64,000 nt of DNA from Sphingobium yanoikuyae (GTDB lineage Bacteria; Pseudomonadota; Alphaproteobacteria; Sphingomonadales; Sphingomonadaceae): NCBI RefSeq assembly GCF_034424525.1, contig NZ_CP139979.1, positions 4,425,501 to 4,489,500 on the forward strand. Direction: 5' to 3'. Position 1 is the first letter of the stretch, and the number at the start of each line of letters is the position of its first letter. This document shows positions 39,459 to 48,352 of the stretch, one piece after another. The position numbers and the translations under genes are program-made. The notes under the pieces are model-generated. The model saw only the letters and a list, made by a program, of their open reading frames with translations, was not told where the DNA came from and made no database searches.

Positions 39459-40372
39459 TGGACCTGTCCCTGACCGATGACCAGATCGCGATTCTCGACG
39501 CGATCGACACGCTGACCCGGCCCTATGCCGGCGCGACGCTGCATGAGGCGGGCTTTGCCCTGACCAGCGAGGCGCTCGACCGCGATCTCGCCGAAGGCGG
39601 CTTCCTCGACATCGGCTTCGATCCCGATCTGGGTGCTATCAGCGCGGCTCTGGTGGTCGAACGGCTGGCGCGTCTGCCCCAGACGGTGGAGGCGGCAGCC
39701 AGCGCCCTCATCCGCCCATTGCTGGGTGATGCGACGCCGCGTCCGCTCTGCCTGGTGGAGGAAGGGAAGGCGCACCGCCCAATCCGCTTCCTTGCCCCCG
39801 GCGCGACGGTGTTGCTGGTCGGGCCGGATCGGGTGCGCAGCTTCGTCGCAGCGCCGGAGCATGTCCGGGCCCAACCCGAGGCCCTTTATGCCTATCCGAT
39901 GGCCAGCCTGATCGCCCAGCCGGACGACCTCATCGATCACGCCGTGTCGGCCGACGATGTCCGCACCCGCTGGCGCGTGGCGCTGGCAGCGGAGGCGGCG
40001 GGTCTGCTCGCCGCCGCGCTCGACAGCACGGCCACCTATGTCACCGATCGCCAGCAGTTCGGCCGCCCGCTCGCCACCTTCCAGGCGCTGCGCCATCGCC
40101 TGGCCGAGGCGCAGGTGCGCGCCAACGGCCTCTACTGGCTGGCGATGAAGGCGGCGGCCACGCTCGATGCCGGGGACGCAGCGCTGGCGGCGCTGCACGC
40201 GCAGGAATCGGCGCGCAGCTGCGTCTATGATTTCCACCAGTTTCTGGGCGCCATGGGCATGACGCTGGAGCATCCGCTGCACCTGTGGACCTATCGGCTC
40301 AAGGCGCTGATCGGCGACCTGGGCGGACGCGGCGGCCAAGCGCTGGCGGCGGCCGATGCGCTCTGGGGGTAA
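39458..40372 (+). CDS. Acyl-CoA dehydrogenase, short subunit
   Basis: This 304-residue protein carries the C-terminal acyl-CoA dehydrogenase fold (RQQFGRPLATFQALRHRLAE near 200, and FLGAMGMTLEHPLHLWTYRLKAL near 263) but has a reduced N-terminal and middle part. As in the other pair, it is probably the beta subunit of a heteromeric enzyme and may lack the catalytic glutamate. Start and stop with the upstream gene share one base. It ends before the composite hairpin at 40383-40444. Confidence 0.88.
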   Translation: MDLSLTDDQIAILDAIDTLTRPYAGATLHEAGFALTSEALDRDLAEGGFLDIGFDPDLGAISAALVVERLARLPQTVEAAASALIRPLLGDATPRPLCLVEEGKAHRPIRFLAPGATVLLVGPDRVRSFVAAPEHVRAQPEALYAYPMASLIAQPDDLIDHAVSADDVRTRWRVALAAEAAGLLAAALDSTATYVTDRQQFGRPLATFQALRHRLAEAQVRANGLYWLAMKAAATLDAGDAALAALHAQESARSCVYDFHQFLGAMGMTLEHPLHLWTYRLKALIGDLGGRGGQALAAADALWG

Positions 40373-40382
40373 AATCCTTGAG

Positions 40383-40444
40383 AGAGCCTGATTCACGCCA
40401 TCGGTGAAAGCGCGGCGCGCTTCCACCTCAGACGATCAGGCTCT
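40383..40444. terminator. Composite inverted repeat between convergent genes
   Basis: AGAGCCTGAT (40383-40392) pairs with ATCAGGCTCT (40435-40444), with smaller hairpins in between (TTCACGCC region and GCGCGGCGCGC). The right arm includes the stop of the monooxygenase gene. It may be a bidirectional terminator or a sphingomonad repeat. Confidence 0.6.
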
Positions 40445-41363
40445 AGGCCAGCTTGGGCTTGATCTCCTCGATCACCCAGCGGGCATAATCCTCATATTCG
40501 CTGATGCTGCGCACCGCCGGGATCGGCACCGAACTCATGGTGACGCCCAGCGTCCCGAACCAGCCCAGGCGGTCGATGATCTCCGGCGCGGTCATGCCCG
40601 GCCGGGCGCGCGGATCATCGACCACGGCATGCCCCTCACCCACCCGGCTGGTGGCAAAGCCGTACATCACGTCGAACGGACGGCCGTCATAGCCCGGCTG
40701 TGACTTGATGAAGTCGATCTTCGCCGGAATATCCTCAGGTCTGGTGAGATAGGGCCACCAGCCGCTGGCATGGCGCGCGGCGCGCTTCAGCACCGCGTCG
40801 GCCTCCCCGCCCATCCAGATCGGCAAATGTGGCTGCTGCACCGGGCGGGGCGCAAAGGCGACATCGCGGAAGGAGACGAACTCGCCCTCAAACTGCGGAT
40901 CGTCGCTGGTCCACAGCTCGACGATCGCGGCGAGATATTCGTCGCACATTCGCCCGCGCTGGTGGAAGGGGACGCCGAGCAGGTCGAACTCCTGCTCCAG
41001 CCAGCCCGCGCCGAAGGTCACCATCGCCCGGCCGCCCGACAGCCAGTCGATCGTCGACAGCGCCTTGGCGGTGATCGCGGGATGCTGCAGCGGCAGGATC
41101 GAGATCGAGCTGTTGATGCGGATGCGGCTGGTCGCGCCAGCATAATAGCCCATCGCCGCATAGGCATGGAAATGATGCGGCCCCGACAGGTCGACATGGG
41201 CGCGCGGGATCAGGAAATGTTCCGGCACGCTGATCATGTCGTAACCCAGATCATCGGCCAGCTTGGCCAGCCGCGTCTGGTCCGCGCCCGTGACCGACAA
41301 TTCCCAGGGCTGCATCGTCGCCTTCAGCTCGATCAGCCGCGGCATGCCGAAGGCGAATTTCAT
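40443..41363 (-). CDS. Luciferase-like monooxygenase family protein
   Basis: This 306-residue TIM-barrel protein belongs to the bacterial luciferase (LLM) superfamily: LADDLGYDMISVPEHFLIPR near 35, RIRINSSISILPLQHPAITAK near 84, FGAGWLEQEFDLLGVPFHQRG near 122, and PHLPIWMGGE near 185. It resembles the TIGR03619-type subfamily, in which actinobacterial members use F420; in a sphingomonad FMN is possible. The substrate is unknown. It lies 19 bases downstream of the Rieske oxygenase gene on the same strand. Confidence 0.88.
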   Translation of the reverse strand: MKFAFGMPRLIELKATMQPWELSVTGADQTRLAKLADDLGYDMISVPEHFLIPRAHVDLSGPHHFHAYAAMGYYAGATSRIRINSSISILPLQHPAITAKALSTIDWLSGGRAMVTFGAGWLEQEFDLLGVPFHQRGRMCDEYLAAIVELWTSDDPQFEGEFVSFRDVAFAPRPVQQPHLPIWMGGEADAVLKRAARHASGWWPYLTRPEDIPAKIDFIKSQPGYDGRPFDVMYGFATSRVGEGHAVVDDPRARPGMTAPEIIDRLGWFGTLGVTMSSVPIPAVRSISEYEDYARWVIEEIKPKLA

Positions 41364-41382
41364 GACCCCGCCTCCCGTCGGC

Positions 41383-42783
41383 TCAGAAGCCCAGGTCGAG
41401 CACCGGCCCGTCGAAATTGCCGGCCAGCTTCTGCGTCGCCGCGCTCAGCTTGTCCATGGGTTCATGCCGGATATAGCCGTCGATGATCCGCTGATAATTG
41501 CTGATCAGCCCTTCGATCACCTTGGACAGGCGCATGAAGTCGAAGCCCTCGGCATGCAGCCCCTTCTGCTGCAGCGGGATGTTGGAATAATCCTGGCGCG
41601 GGATCATCGGGAACTGATCGCTGTCATAGGGCAGCATCACCGGTTCCATCACCACCGGCGGCTCCTGTCCTTCGGGGAAATGGGTCAGCGACCAGAGTTC
41701 GAACATGCAGCTTTCCGGGCCGAGCGGGCGGATGCGATAGGCCGCCATGCTGGAAAGGAAGGGCAGCAGGAAATAGTTGGGGAAGATGAATTCCACCGAC
41801 TTGACCGGGGTTTCCACCGCCAGTCTGTTGAGATCGGGCGTGGGTTCGCCGCGCGCCTGCCCGGCCTGGGTCACGCAATGATTGACCATGCCGAACCAGT
41901 GCATGATCGCCTGTTGCGGGTCTTCGGGCAGTTCGACGTCGATCAGCGTGCGGGCGACGGCGACATCCTTGGCATGGCACATGCCGGCCATGCCCTCGCT
42001 CAGCAGCTGCATATGGTCGACTTGGTCGACGATATTTTCCTTCATCGACCGGTTGGGATTGATCGGCACGCCGATCCCGCCCGTGTCCATGCCGTACATC
42101 ATGTTGTAGAGGATCGGCACCTTCTGCTGCAGCTGCGGATGGGTGCGCATGACATGATAGCCTTCCATGAAGGCTTCCATCGCGACCTTCCAATTGGCCG
42201 GCAGCACCGTGCCGAAACACCATTCGGCGCGCATCTTGTCGGCATTATAGGCGTCGAGCCCCACCGCGAGCGGGCCGAGCTGTTCGCGCAGCGAGGGCGC
42301 GTCATCGTCGAAATTGATGAAGACGCAGCCCATCTCGATCTCGGTGCGGCACGGGCGCAGGGCCAGATCCTGCTCGTCCAGCTGATGCTCGGAGAACATG
42401 TGCCGGCCATAGACGAAGGTATTCTTGCCCTCGATATTCCAGCGCCAGCCATGGAAAGGACAGATGAAGCCCTTGCCCTTGCAATTGCCATGGCTGCCCT
42501 CGGTCAGCGGCACGCCGCGATGGCGGCAGGCATTATGATAGGCGCTGATCCCGTCCTTGGTCCGCACGATGATGACGGACTTGCCCAGATTGCTATATTC
42601 GATCCAGTCGCCGACCTCGGGCACCTGCTCCACGCGGCAGGCCATCTGCCAGACATGGGGCCACAGCTCCTCGCATTCGCGGCGATAGAAATCCGCGTCA
42701 TAATAGCGTGCCGTGGGAATGCGCTCGGGATCGCTGATTTCCAGCGGGAAGCCCGCGCGCGTCATTTCAGCAGCCTCAACCAT
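41383..42783 (-). CDS. Rieske aromatic-ring-hydroxylating oxygenase, alpha subunit
   Basis: This protein of about 466 residues has the Rieske 2Fe-2S ligands in CRHRGVPL and ICPFHGWRW (about residues 85-110) and the mononuclear iron ligands in NWKVAMEAFMEGYHVMRTH (His-x4-His near 210). No small (beta) subunit gene is adjacent. Members of this group hydroxylate or O-/N-demethylate cyclic substrates. Start ATG 42783 gives a normal N-terminus; the frame upstream lies in the CoA-transferase gene. Electrons may come from the Rieske ferredoxin at 37858-38172. Confidence 0.92.
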   Translation of the reverse strand: MVEAAEMTRAGFPLEISDPERIPTARYYDADFYRRECEELWPHVWQMACRVEQVPEVGDWIEYSNLGKSVIIVRTKDGISAYHNACRHRGVPLTEGSHGNCKGKGFICPFHGWRWNIEGKNTFVYGRHMFSEHQLDEQDLALRPCRTEIEMGCVFINFDDDAPSLREQLGPLAVGLDAYNADKMRAEWCFGTVLPANWKVAMEAFMEGYHVMRTHPQLQQKVPILYNMMYGMDTGGIGVPINPNRSMKENIVDQVDHMQLLSEGMAGMCHAKDVAVARTLIDVELPEDPQQAIMHWFGMVNHCVTQAGQARGEPTPDLNRLAVETPVKSVEFIFPNYFLLPFLSSMAAYRIRPLGPESCMFELWSLTHFPEGQEPPVVMEPVMLPYDSDQFPMIPRQDYSNIPLQQKGLHAEGFDFMRLSKVIEGLISNYQRIIDGYIRHEPMDKLSAATQKLAGNFDGPVLDLGF

Positions 42784-42868
42784 GCCATGCCTCACCCAGA
42801 TTTCTTGCTTGGATGAAGTGGTAAAGGCTGGGTCGGGGAGCGCCAAGGCAGCGCCCCAACCCATCGCC

Positions 42869-44035
42869 CTACCGATGGACGGCCGCGCCCAGTTCGTCCA
42901 GCACCTCCCGGCTATGCGCGCCCAGTTCCGGCGCGCCGCCCGCGACCCGGCCCGGCGTCTGCGAGAACCAGGTCGGCACGCCGGGGAAGCGCACCGGCCC
43001 CTGCGGCGTCTCGACCGTCTCGAAAAAGCCGATGGCGTTGAGATGCGCATTGTCGAACAGTTCATCCGTGGTGCGCAGCGGCGCGGCCGGGATATGCAGT
43101 TCCTCCAGCAGCTCCAGCCATTCCTGCGTCGTCCGCTCGACAAAGGTTTCGCCCAGCAGGCCATAGACCCGGTCGATCTGCTTCGCGCGCTTGGCCAGCG
43201 TGTCGAACTCGTCGGTCGCCCAGGGCGGGTTCACCGCCGCGACGAAGGCGTTCCAATGCTTGTCATTATAGACCAGCGCGGCGACATGGCCGTCCTTGGT
43301 CGCATAGGGCTTGCGATTGCGGGCGACGACGCGGTGATAATGGGCCGGCCCCAGCGGCGGCTCGAACAGCATGCCGCTCGCATGTTCGGTCAGCATGAAG
43401 GACGCCATGGTCTCGAACATGGAGACTTCCACCTCCTGCCCCTCGCCGGTGCGCTCGCGGTGGAACAGCGCCATCATCGTCGCATAAAGGCCAGTGAGGC
43501 CCGCCACCTTGTCGGCGATGATCGTTGCCATGAAATCGGGCTTGCCGGTCATCAGCTGCTGCAAATGCGGGATGCCGCATTCCGCCTGGATCGTGTCGTC
43601 ATAGGCAGGCTTGTCACCGTCCGGCCCGCGCCGGCTATAGCCATAGCAATTGGTGTAGACGATGTCGGGCCTGATCGCCTTCACCGCCTGATAGTCGAAG
43701 CCCAGCTTGGCGATCGCCTTGCCGCGCATCGAATGGATGAAGACGTCGGCGGTGGCGATCAGCGCGCGGAGCGTCGCCTTGTCGCCCTCCTGCCGCAGGT
43801 CCAGCACCAGGCTGCGCTTGCCGCGATTGACGTTGGTGAAGACGCCACCCAGCTCGGGCGTCGGCCCGGCATTGATATAGCGCGTCGCATCGCCCGCCGG
43901 CGGCTCGATCTTGATCACATCGGCGCCCATGTCGGCCATGATCTGGGTCGCATAGGGGCCGAATACCATCGCCGTCAGGTCCACCACGCGGATCCCGGCC
44001 AGCGGCCCTTTCGGCATGTGCGTCGCGTCCATCAT
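42869..44035 (-). CDS. Class III (CaiB/BaiF) CoA-transferase
   Basis: This 388-residue protein has the family N-terminus GPLAGIRVVDLTAMVFGPYATQ (GPLAGIRVVDL visible near 10-20), DMGADVIKIEPPAGD near 40, and NRGKRSLVLDL near 70. The catalytic aspartate region is near residue 155-165 (MATIIADKVAGLTG). It moves CoA between a donor acyl-CoA and an acid. It is first in a minus-strand operon with the Rieske oxygenase and the luciferase-like monooxygenase. There are three such genes in this window. Confidence 0.92.
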   Translation of the reverse strand: MMDATHMPKGPLAGIRVVDLTAMVFGPYATQIMADMGADVIKIEPPAGDATRYINAGPTPELGGVFTNVNRGKRSLVLDLRQEGDKATLRALIATADVFIHSMRGKAIAKLGFDYQAVKAIRPDIVYTNCYGYSRRGPDGDKPAYDDTIQAECGIPHLQQLMTGKPDFMATIIADKVAGLTGLYATMMALFHRERTGEGQEVEVSMFETMASFMLTEHASGMLFEPPLGPAHYHRVVARNRKPYATKDGHVAALVYNDKHWNAFVAAVNPPWATDEFDTLAKRAKQIDRVYGLLGETFVERTTQEWLELLEELHIPAAPLRTTDELFDNAHLNAIGFFETVETPQGPVRFPGVPTWFSQTPGRVAGGAPELGAHSREVLDELGAAVHR

Positions 44036-44100
44036 CCTCTCCCCTTCACTGCCTTGGGGCTAGGCCAAGGGCGCGGCGAAATCCACGCGCAACCCCTTCG

Positions 44101-44169
44101 CCCCACCGATATGTGGGGCCGCCCGATTGTGCGCGCGGGAGGCCGGATGATACCCGCAGGCGATCATCC
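44101..44169. promoter_or_regulatory. Two inverted repeats in a divergent promoter region
   Basis: CCCCAC-CGATAT-GTGGGG (44101-44118) and GGATGAT (44145-44151) with ATCATCC (44163-44169) lie between the divergent CoA-transferase and acyl-CoA dehydrogenase genes. Either could be an operator for a shared regulator. Confidence 0.4.
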
Positions 44170-44196
44170 AGACGCCAGCAGAAGGCCCCCAGAGAC

Positions 44197-45363
44197 GTGG
44201 ATTTTGCCCTGACCGAAGACCAGAGGAACATCCGCGACGCGGTGTTCCAGCTCTGTGCCCAGTTCCCCGACGATTATTGGCTGGAACGGGACAAGGATGC
44301 CGTCTTCCCGTTCGATTTCCACCGGGCGATGGCCGACGCCGGCTGGCTGGGCATCGCCATGCCCGAAGCCACCGGCGGCGCGGGTCTGGGCATTACCGAA
44401 GCGGCGATCATGGTGCAGGCGGTGGCGGAGGCCGGCGGCGGCATGACCGCCGCATCCGGCATCCACGGCCCGGTCTTCAGCCTGGAGCCGATCGCCCTGT
44501 TCGGCACGGACGAACAGCAACAGCGCATGATCCCGCCGATCATCTCCGGCGCGGAGAAGATGTGCTTTGCCGTGACCGAACCCAATACAGGGCTCGACAC
44601 GACCAAACTCAAGACCCGCGCCGAGCGGGTCGAGGGCGGCTACCGCGTCAATGGCGAGAAGATCTGGATCACCAACGCCCATGTCGCCGACCGGATGATG
44701 TTGCTTGCTCGCACCACGCCGCTCGATGAAGTGAAGAACAAGACGCAGGGCCTGTCGCTCTTCTTCACCAAACTGGATCGCAGCAAGATCGAGCATCAGT
44801 TGATCCCCAAGATGGGCCGCCACGCGGTCGGCTCCAACATGCTGTTCATCAACGACCTCTTCATCCCCGAAGAGGATCGGATCGGCGAGGAGGGACAGGG
44901 CTTCAGGATCATCCTCAAGGGGCTGAACCCGGAGCGCATATTGCTCGGCGCCGAAGCGATCGGCATCGGCCGCAACGCGATCCAGCGCGCCGCCCGCTAT
45001 GCCCGCGAACGCATCGTCTTCGACCGGCCGATCGGCATGAATCAGGGCATCCAGCATCCGCTCGCCAAATGCTGGATGCAGCTGGAGGCGGCCAACCTGA
45101 TGGTGATGAAGGCCGCTACCCTGTTCGACAAGGGCGAGGATTGCGGCGTGGAGGCGAACAGCGGCAAATATCTCGCCGCCGAATCCGCGTTCGAGGCCTG
45201 CCATACGGCGATGCTGACCCTGGGCGGCATGGGCTATGCCCAGGAATATCATGTCGAACGGCTGCTGCGCGAAGTGCTGATCCCGCGCACCGCCCCGGTC
45301 AGCCCCCACATGATCCTCAATTTCATCGCCGAAAAGGTGCTGGAATTGCCCAAATCCTATTGA
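44197..45363 (+). CDS. Acyl-CoA dehydrogenase
   Basis: This 388-residue protein is a complete, single-gene acyl-CoA dehydrogenase: CFAVTEPNTGLDTTKLKTRA near 130, GEKIWITNAHVADRMMLLAR near 157, and MLTLGGMGYAQEYHVERLLR near 350. The start is taken as GTG 44197 (MDFALTEDQRNIRDAVFQL) because it matches the family N-terminus; the frame extends upstream to an ATG at 44113 without homology. It heads an operon with a CitE-like lyase, a CoA-transferase and an enoyl-CoA hydratase. Confidence 0.92.
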   Translation: MDFALTEDQRNIRDAVFQLCAQFPDDYWLERDKDAVFPFDFHRAMADAGWLGIAMPEATGGAGLGITEAAIMVQAVAEAGGGMTAASGIHGPVFSLEPIALFGTDEQQQRMIPPIISGAEKMCFAVTEPNTGLDTTKLKTRAERVEGGYRVNGEKIWITNAHVADRMMLLARTTPLDEVKNKTQGLSLFFTKLDRSKIEHQLIPKMGRHAVGSNMLFINDLFIPEEDRIGEEGQGFRIILKGLNPERILLGAEAIGIGRNAIQRAARYARERIVFDRPIGMNQGIQHPLAKCWMQLEAANLMVMKAATLFDKGEDCGVEANSGKYLAAESAFEACHTAMLTLGGMGYAQEYHVERLLREVLIPRTAPVSPHMILNFIAEKVLELPKSY

Positions 45364-45373
45364 GGCGAAAACG

Positions 45374-46255
45374 ATGACGCTGCCGATCAAGATGCGGTCC
45401 TGGCTGTTCGCGCCGGGCGACAGCGAGAAGAAGATGGCCAAGGCGGCGGACAGCGCCGCCGACATCGCGCTGTTCGACCTGGAGGATGCGGTCGTCACCG
45501 AGAACAAGCCGCTCGCCCGCCAGATGGTGCATGATTTCCTCGCCGCCAGGCCGGAAGGGCGCGAGCGGCTCTGGGTCCGGGTCAATCCGCTCGATGGCCC
45601 CTATACGCTCGATGATCTCGCCGCAATCATGCCGGCGCGGCCGGGCGGCATCATGCTGCCCAAAGTCTATGGCCGGCAGGATGTCGAATTGCTCGACCAT
45701 TATCTGACCGCGTTCGAGGCGGCGCATGGCATCGAACGGGGATCGACCCCGCTGATCGTGCTGGTCACCGAAACGGCAGAAGCCATGTTCCATACCGGCG
45801 ATTACAAGGGCGCGCCGCGCGTGGTGGCGCTGACCTGGGGCGCGGAGGATCTGGCCGACTCGATCGGCGCCAGTTCCAACCGCAATGCCGATGGCAGCTA
45901 TGGCTTCACCTATGAACTGGCGCGCTCCATGTGCCTGCTGGGCGCGGCCACCGCCGGCGTCACCGCGATCGAGACGATCCAGGGCGACTTCCGCGATCTC
46001 GACGGGCTGAAGGCGCGGGCCGAGAAGGTGCGGCGCGACGGCTATCGCGGCATGCTGGCGATCCACCCGGCGCAGGTCGATGTCATCAACGCCGCCTTCA
46101 CCCCGACCGAAGAGGAAATCGCCGAAGCGCAGGCGATCGTCGACATCTTCGCCGCCAATCCCGGCGTCGGCGCGATCGGCTACAAGGGCGGGATGCTCGA
46201 CCGGCCCTATCTCAGCCGCGCCGAGCAGTTGCTGCGCCAGGCCGGGGCGTCGTGA
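45374..46255 (+). CDS. CitE/HpcH-family acyl-CoA lyase
   Basis: This 293-residue protein has RSWLFAPGDSEKKMAKA at the N-terminus, the metal/substrate region ALFDLEDAV near 36, and GYRGMLAIHPAQVDVINAAF near 225. Such Mg2+-dependent lyases cleave or form 3-hydroxyacyl-CoAs like malyl-, beta-methylmalyl- or citramalyl-CoA. The next gene encodes a Cat1-type CoA-transferase and overlaps it by four bases, as in itaconate/citramalate pathways. The true substrate is not deducible. Confidence 0.88.
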   Translation: MTLPIKMRSWLFAPGDSEKKMAKAADSAADIALFDLEDAVVTENKPLARQMVHDFLAARPEGRERLWVRVNPLDGPYTLDDLAAIMPARPGGIMLPKVYGRQDVELLDHYLTAFEAAHGIERGSTPLIVLVTETAEAMFHTGDYKGAPRVVALTWGAEDLADSIGASSNRNADGSYGFTYELARSMCLLGAATAGVTAIETIQGDFRDLDGLKARAEKVRRDGYRGMLAIHPAQVDVINAAFTPTEEEIAEAQAIVDIFAANPGVGAIGYKGGMLDRPYLSRAEQLLRQAGAS

Positions 46256-47499
46256 TCGACCTCACCCCCTATCTGCGGCGCGGCGACCGCATCGTCTTTG
46301 GCCAGGCCTGCGGCGAGCCGGTCAGCCTGGTCAGCGCGCTGATCGAACAGGGGGCGCGGATCGGCGACCTGTCCGCCTTCATCGCCACCAGCTTTTCAGG
46401 CCTGTTCACGCCGGAGAGCGCCGACAGTTTCCGCCTTTCCTCCATGGGCGCGATCGGCGCGCTGCGATCGATGACGAAAGCCGGCAAGCTGCAGGTCATC
46501 CCCATCCATGTCAGCCAGGTCGCGCCGATGATCACGGCCGGCATCATCGGCTGCGACGTGGCGATGATCCAGCTCAGCCCGGCCGACGCCGATGGCAATC
46601 ATAGCTGCGGCCTGATCGGCGACTATGTCCGCGCCGCCGTGGACAAGGCGCGGGTGGTGATCGCGGAGATCAACGAAGCGGTGCCCTATGTGCCGGGCGA
46701 ACTGATCCCGGCCTCGGCGATCGACGTCGCCATCCCCGTGTCGCGCCCGCCGGTCGAGGTGGCGCCCGCGACAATCAGCGAGACCGACGAGGCGATCGCC
46801 CGCCATTGCGCCGCCTATATTGGCGACGGATCGGTGATCCAGACCGGGGTCGGCGCGGTGCCCGACGCGATATTGCGACTGCTGGGCGACCGGCGCGACC
46901 TGGGCGTGCATTCGGGCATGCTGGGCGACGGGCTGGTCGAACTGGCGGAGGCCGGCGTGCTGACCAACGCCCGCAAGGAAATCGACACCGGCGTCTCGAT
47001 CAACGGCGCGCTGATCGGCACCCGCCGCCTCTATGACTGGGCGCACAACAACCCGGCGATCCGCATGTGCGCGACCAGCTACACCCATGATGCCGCCGTG
47101 CTGGGGCGCTTATCCCGCCTCGTCACCATCAACAGCGCGCTGGAGGTGGACCTGACCGGCCAGGTCAATGCCGAACAGTCTGGCGCGGCCTATCTGGGCG
47201 GCACCGGTGGCCAGGTCGATTTCGTCCGCGCCGGCGCCCGCTCGCCCGGCGGCTGCTCGATCATCGCGCTCTCCGCCTCGGCCAAGGGCGGCAGCCTCAG
47301 CAAGATCGTGCCAGCCTTGTCCGGCCCGGTCACCACCGCACGCAGCGATGTCGACATCATCGTCACCGAATATGGCGCGGCGGAACTGAAAGGGCAGACA
47401 CTCGCCGAACGCACCCGCCGCCTGATCGCCATCGCCGACCCGGCCTTCCGCGAGGAACTGGAGCGGTCGGCCCATATCATCCAGCAGAGGGGGTATTGA
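46252..47499 (+). CDS. Cat1-type acetyl-CoA hydrolase/CoA-transferase
   Basis: This protein of about 415 residues has GDRIVFGQACGEPVSLVSAL at the N-terminus and VIQTGVGAVPDAIL, DLGVHSGMLGDGLVELAEAG and GGTGGQVDFVRGA-type (GGTGGQVDFVRAGARSPGG) segments further on. It belongs to the family with 4-hydroxybutyrate and itaconate CoA-transferases. The GTG start at 46252 overlaps the lyase stop (GTGA). The stop shares one base with the hydratase start. It probably activates an acid by CoA exchange. Confidence 0.88.
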   Translation: MIDLTPYLRRGDRIVFGQACGEPVSLVSALIEQGARIGDLSAFIATSFSGLFTPESADSFRLSSMGAIGALRSMTKAGKLQVIPIHVSQVAPMITAGIIGCDVAMIQLSPADADGNHSCGLIGDYVRAAVDKARVVIAEINEAVPYVPGELIPASAIDVAIPVSRPPVEVAPATISETDEAIARHCAAYIGDGSVIQTGVGAVPDAILRLLGDRRDLGVHSGMLGDGLVELAEAGVLTNARKEIDTGVSINGALIGTRRLYDWAHNNPAIRMCATSYTHDAAVLGRLSRLVTINSALEVDLTGQVNAEQSGAAYLGGTGGQVDFVRAGARSPGGCSIIALSASAKGGSLSKIVPALSGPVTTARSDVDIIVTEYGAAELKGQTLAERTRRLIAIADPAFREELERSAHIIQQRGY

Positions 47500-48278
47500 T
47501 GCCCGACGCTTCAACCGACGCAGTCCTGTTCGAGGCGCGGCCCGACGGCATCGCTATCCTCACCATCAACCGCCCCGACCAGCGCAATGCCCTGGGCCGC
47601 GACGTGCGCGAGGGGCTGCGCGCCGCCTGGGACCGGTTCGAGCATGATCCCGCGCTGCGCGTCGCCATCCTGACCGGCGCGGGGGACAAGGCCTTCTGCG
47701 CGGGCGGCGACCTCAAGGAAATGGTCGACACCGGCATGGCCGTGCCGCCGCGCGCCATGTTCCCGCTGCCCTATGACAGTATCGAACTCAGCAAGCCGAC
47801 GATCGCGGCGGTGAACGGCGTCGCCTTTGCCGGCGGCTGGATGATCGCCCAGGCCTGCGACCTGTGCGTTGCCAGCACGGCCGCGCGCTTCGCCATTACC
47901 GAGGTGAAGGTCGGGCGCAGTTCGCCCTGGGCCGCGCCGCTCATTCACATGATCCCGCAGCGGATCATGATGGAGATCATCCTGACCGGAAAGCCGATCA
48001 CCGCCCAGCGCGCTTACGAGATCGGCCTGGTCAATCGCCTGGCCGAGCCGGAAGCGCTGATGCAGGCGGCGCTCGATCTGGCGGCGGAGATTTTGGAGGG
48101 TGCGCCCTTGTCGGTGAAGGCCGGGCGCGACACGGTGATGCTGGCGACCGAGATGGGCCGCGCCGCCGCGCTGCAGGCCGCCCGCGCCGCCTCCGAACAT
48201 ACCTATAACAGCCAGGACGCGCAGGAAGGACCGCGCGCCTTTGCCGAAAAACGCACGCCGCAATGGACCGGGCGCTGA
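47499..48278 (+). CDS. Enoyl-CoA hydratase/isomerase
   Basis: This 259-residue crotonase-fold protein has the first oxyanion region DKAFCAGGDLKEM near 66 and PTIAAVNGVAFAGGWMIAQA near 96-116. The usual catalytic glutamates of ECH are not obvious (ITEVKVGRSSPWAAPLIHMI near 138), so the exact reaction (hydration, isomerisation or hydrolysis) is unclear. It starts at ATG 47499, overlapping the CoA-transferase stop by one base. It is the last gene of a four-gene operon; the Rieske oxygenase gene follows after 74 bases. Confidence 0.9.
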   Translation: MPDASTDAVLFEARPDGIAILTINRPDQRNALGRDVREGLRAAWDRFEHDPALRVAILTGAGDKAFCAGGDLKEMVDTGMAVPPRAMFPLPYDSIELSKPTIAAVNGVAFAGGWMIAQACDLCVASTAARFAITEVKVGRSSPWAAPLIHMIPQRIMMEIILTGKPITAQRAYEIGLVNRLAEPEALMQAALDLAAEILEGAPLSVKAGRDTVMLATEMGRAAALQAARAASEHTYNSQDAQEGPRAFAEKRTPQWTGR

Positions 48279-48352
48279 GCCCGACTGTCTGAAATCGTCA
48301 AGTCCGGGTGACGCGGGCATGGCAAAAGGGTGAAATGGAGAAGGAATAGGCC

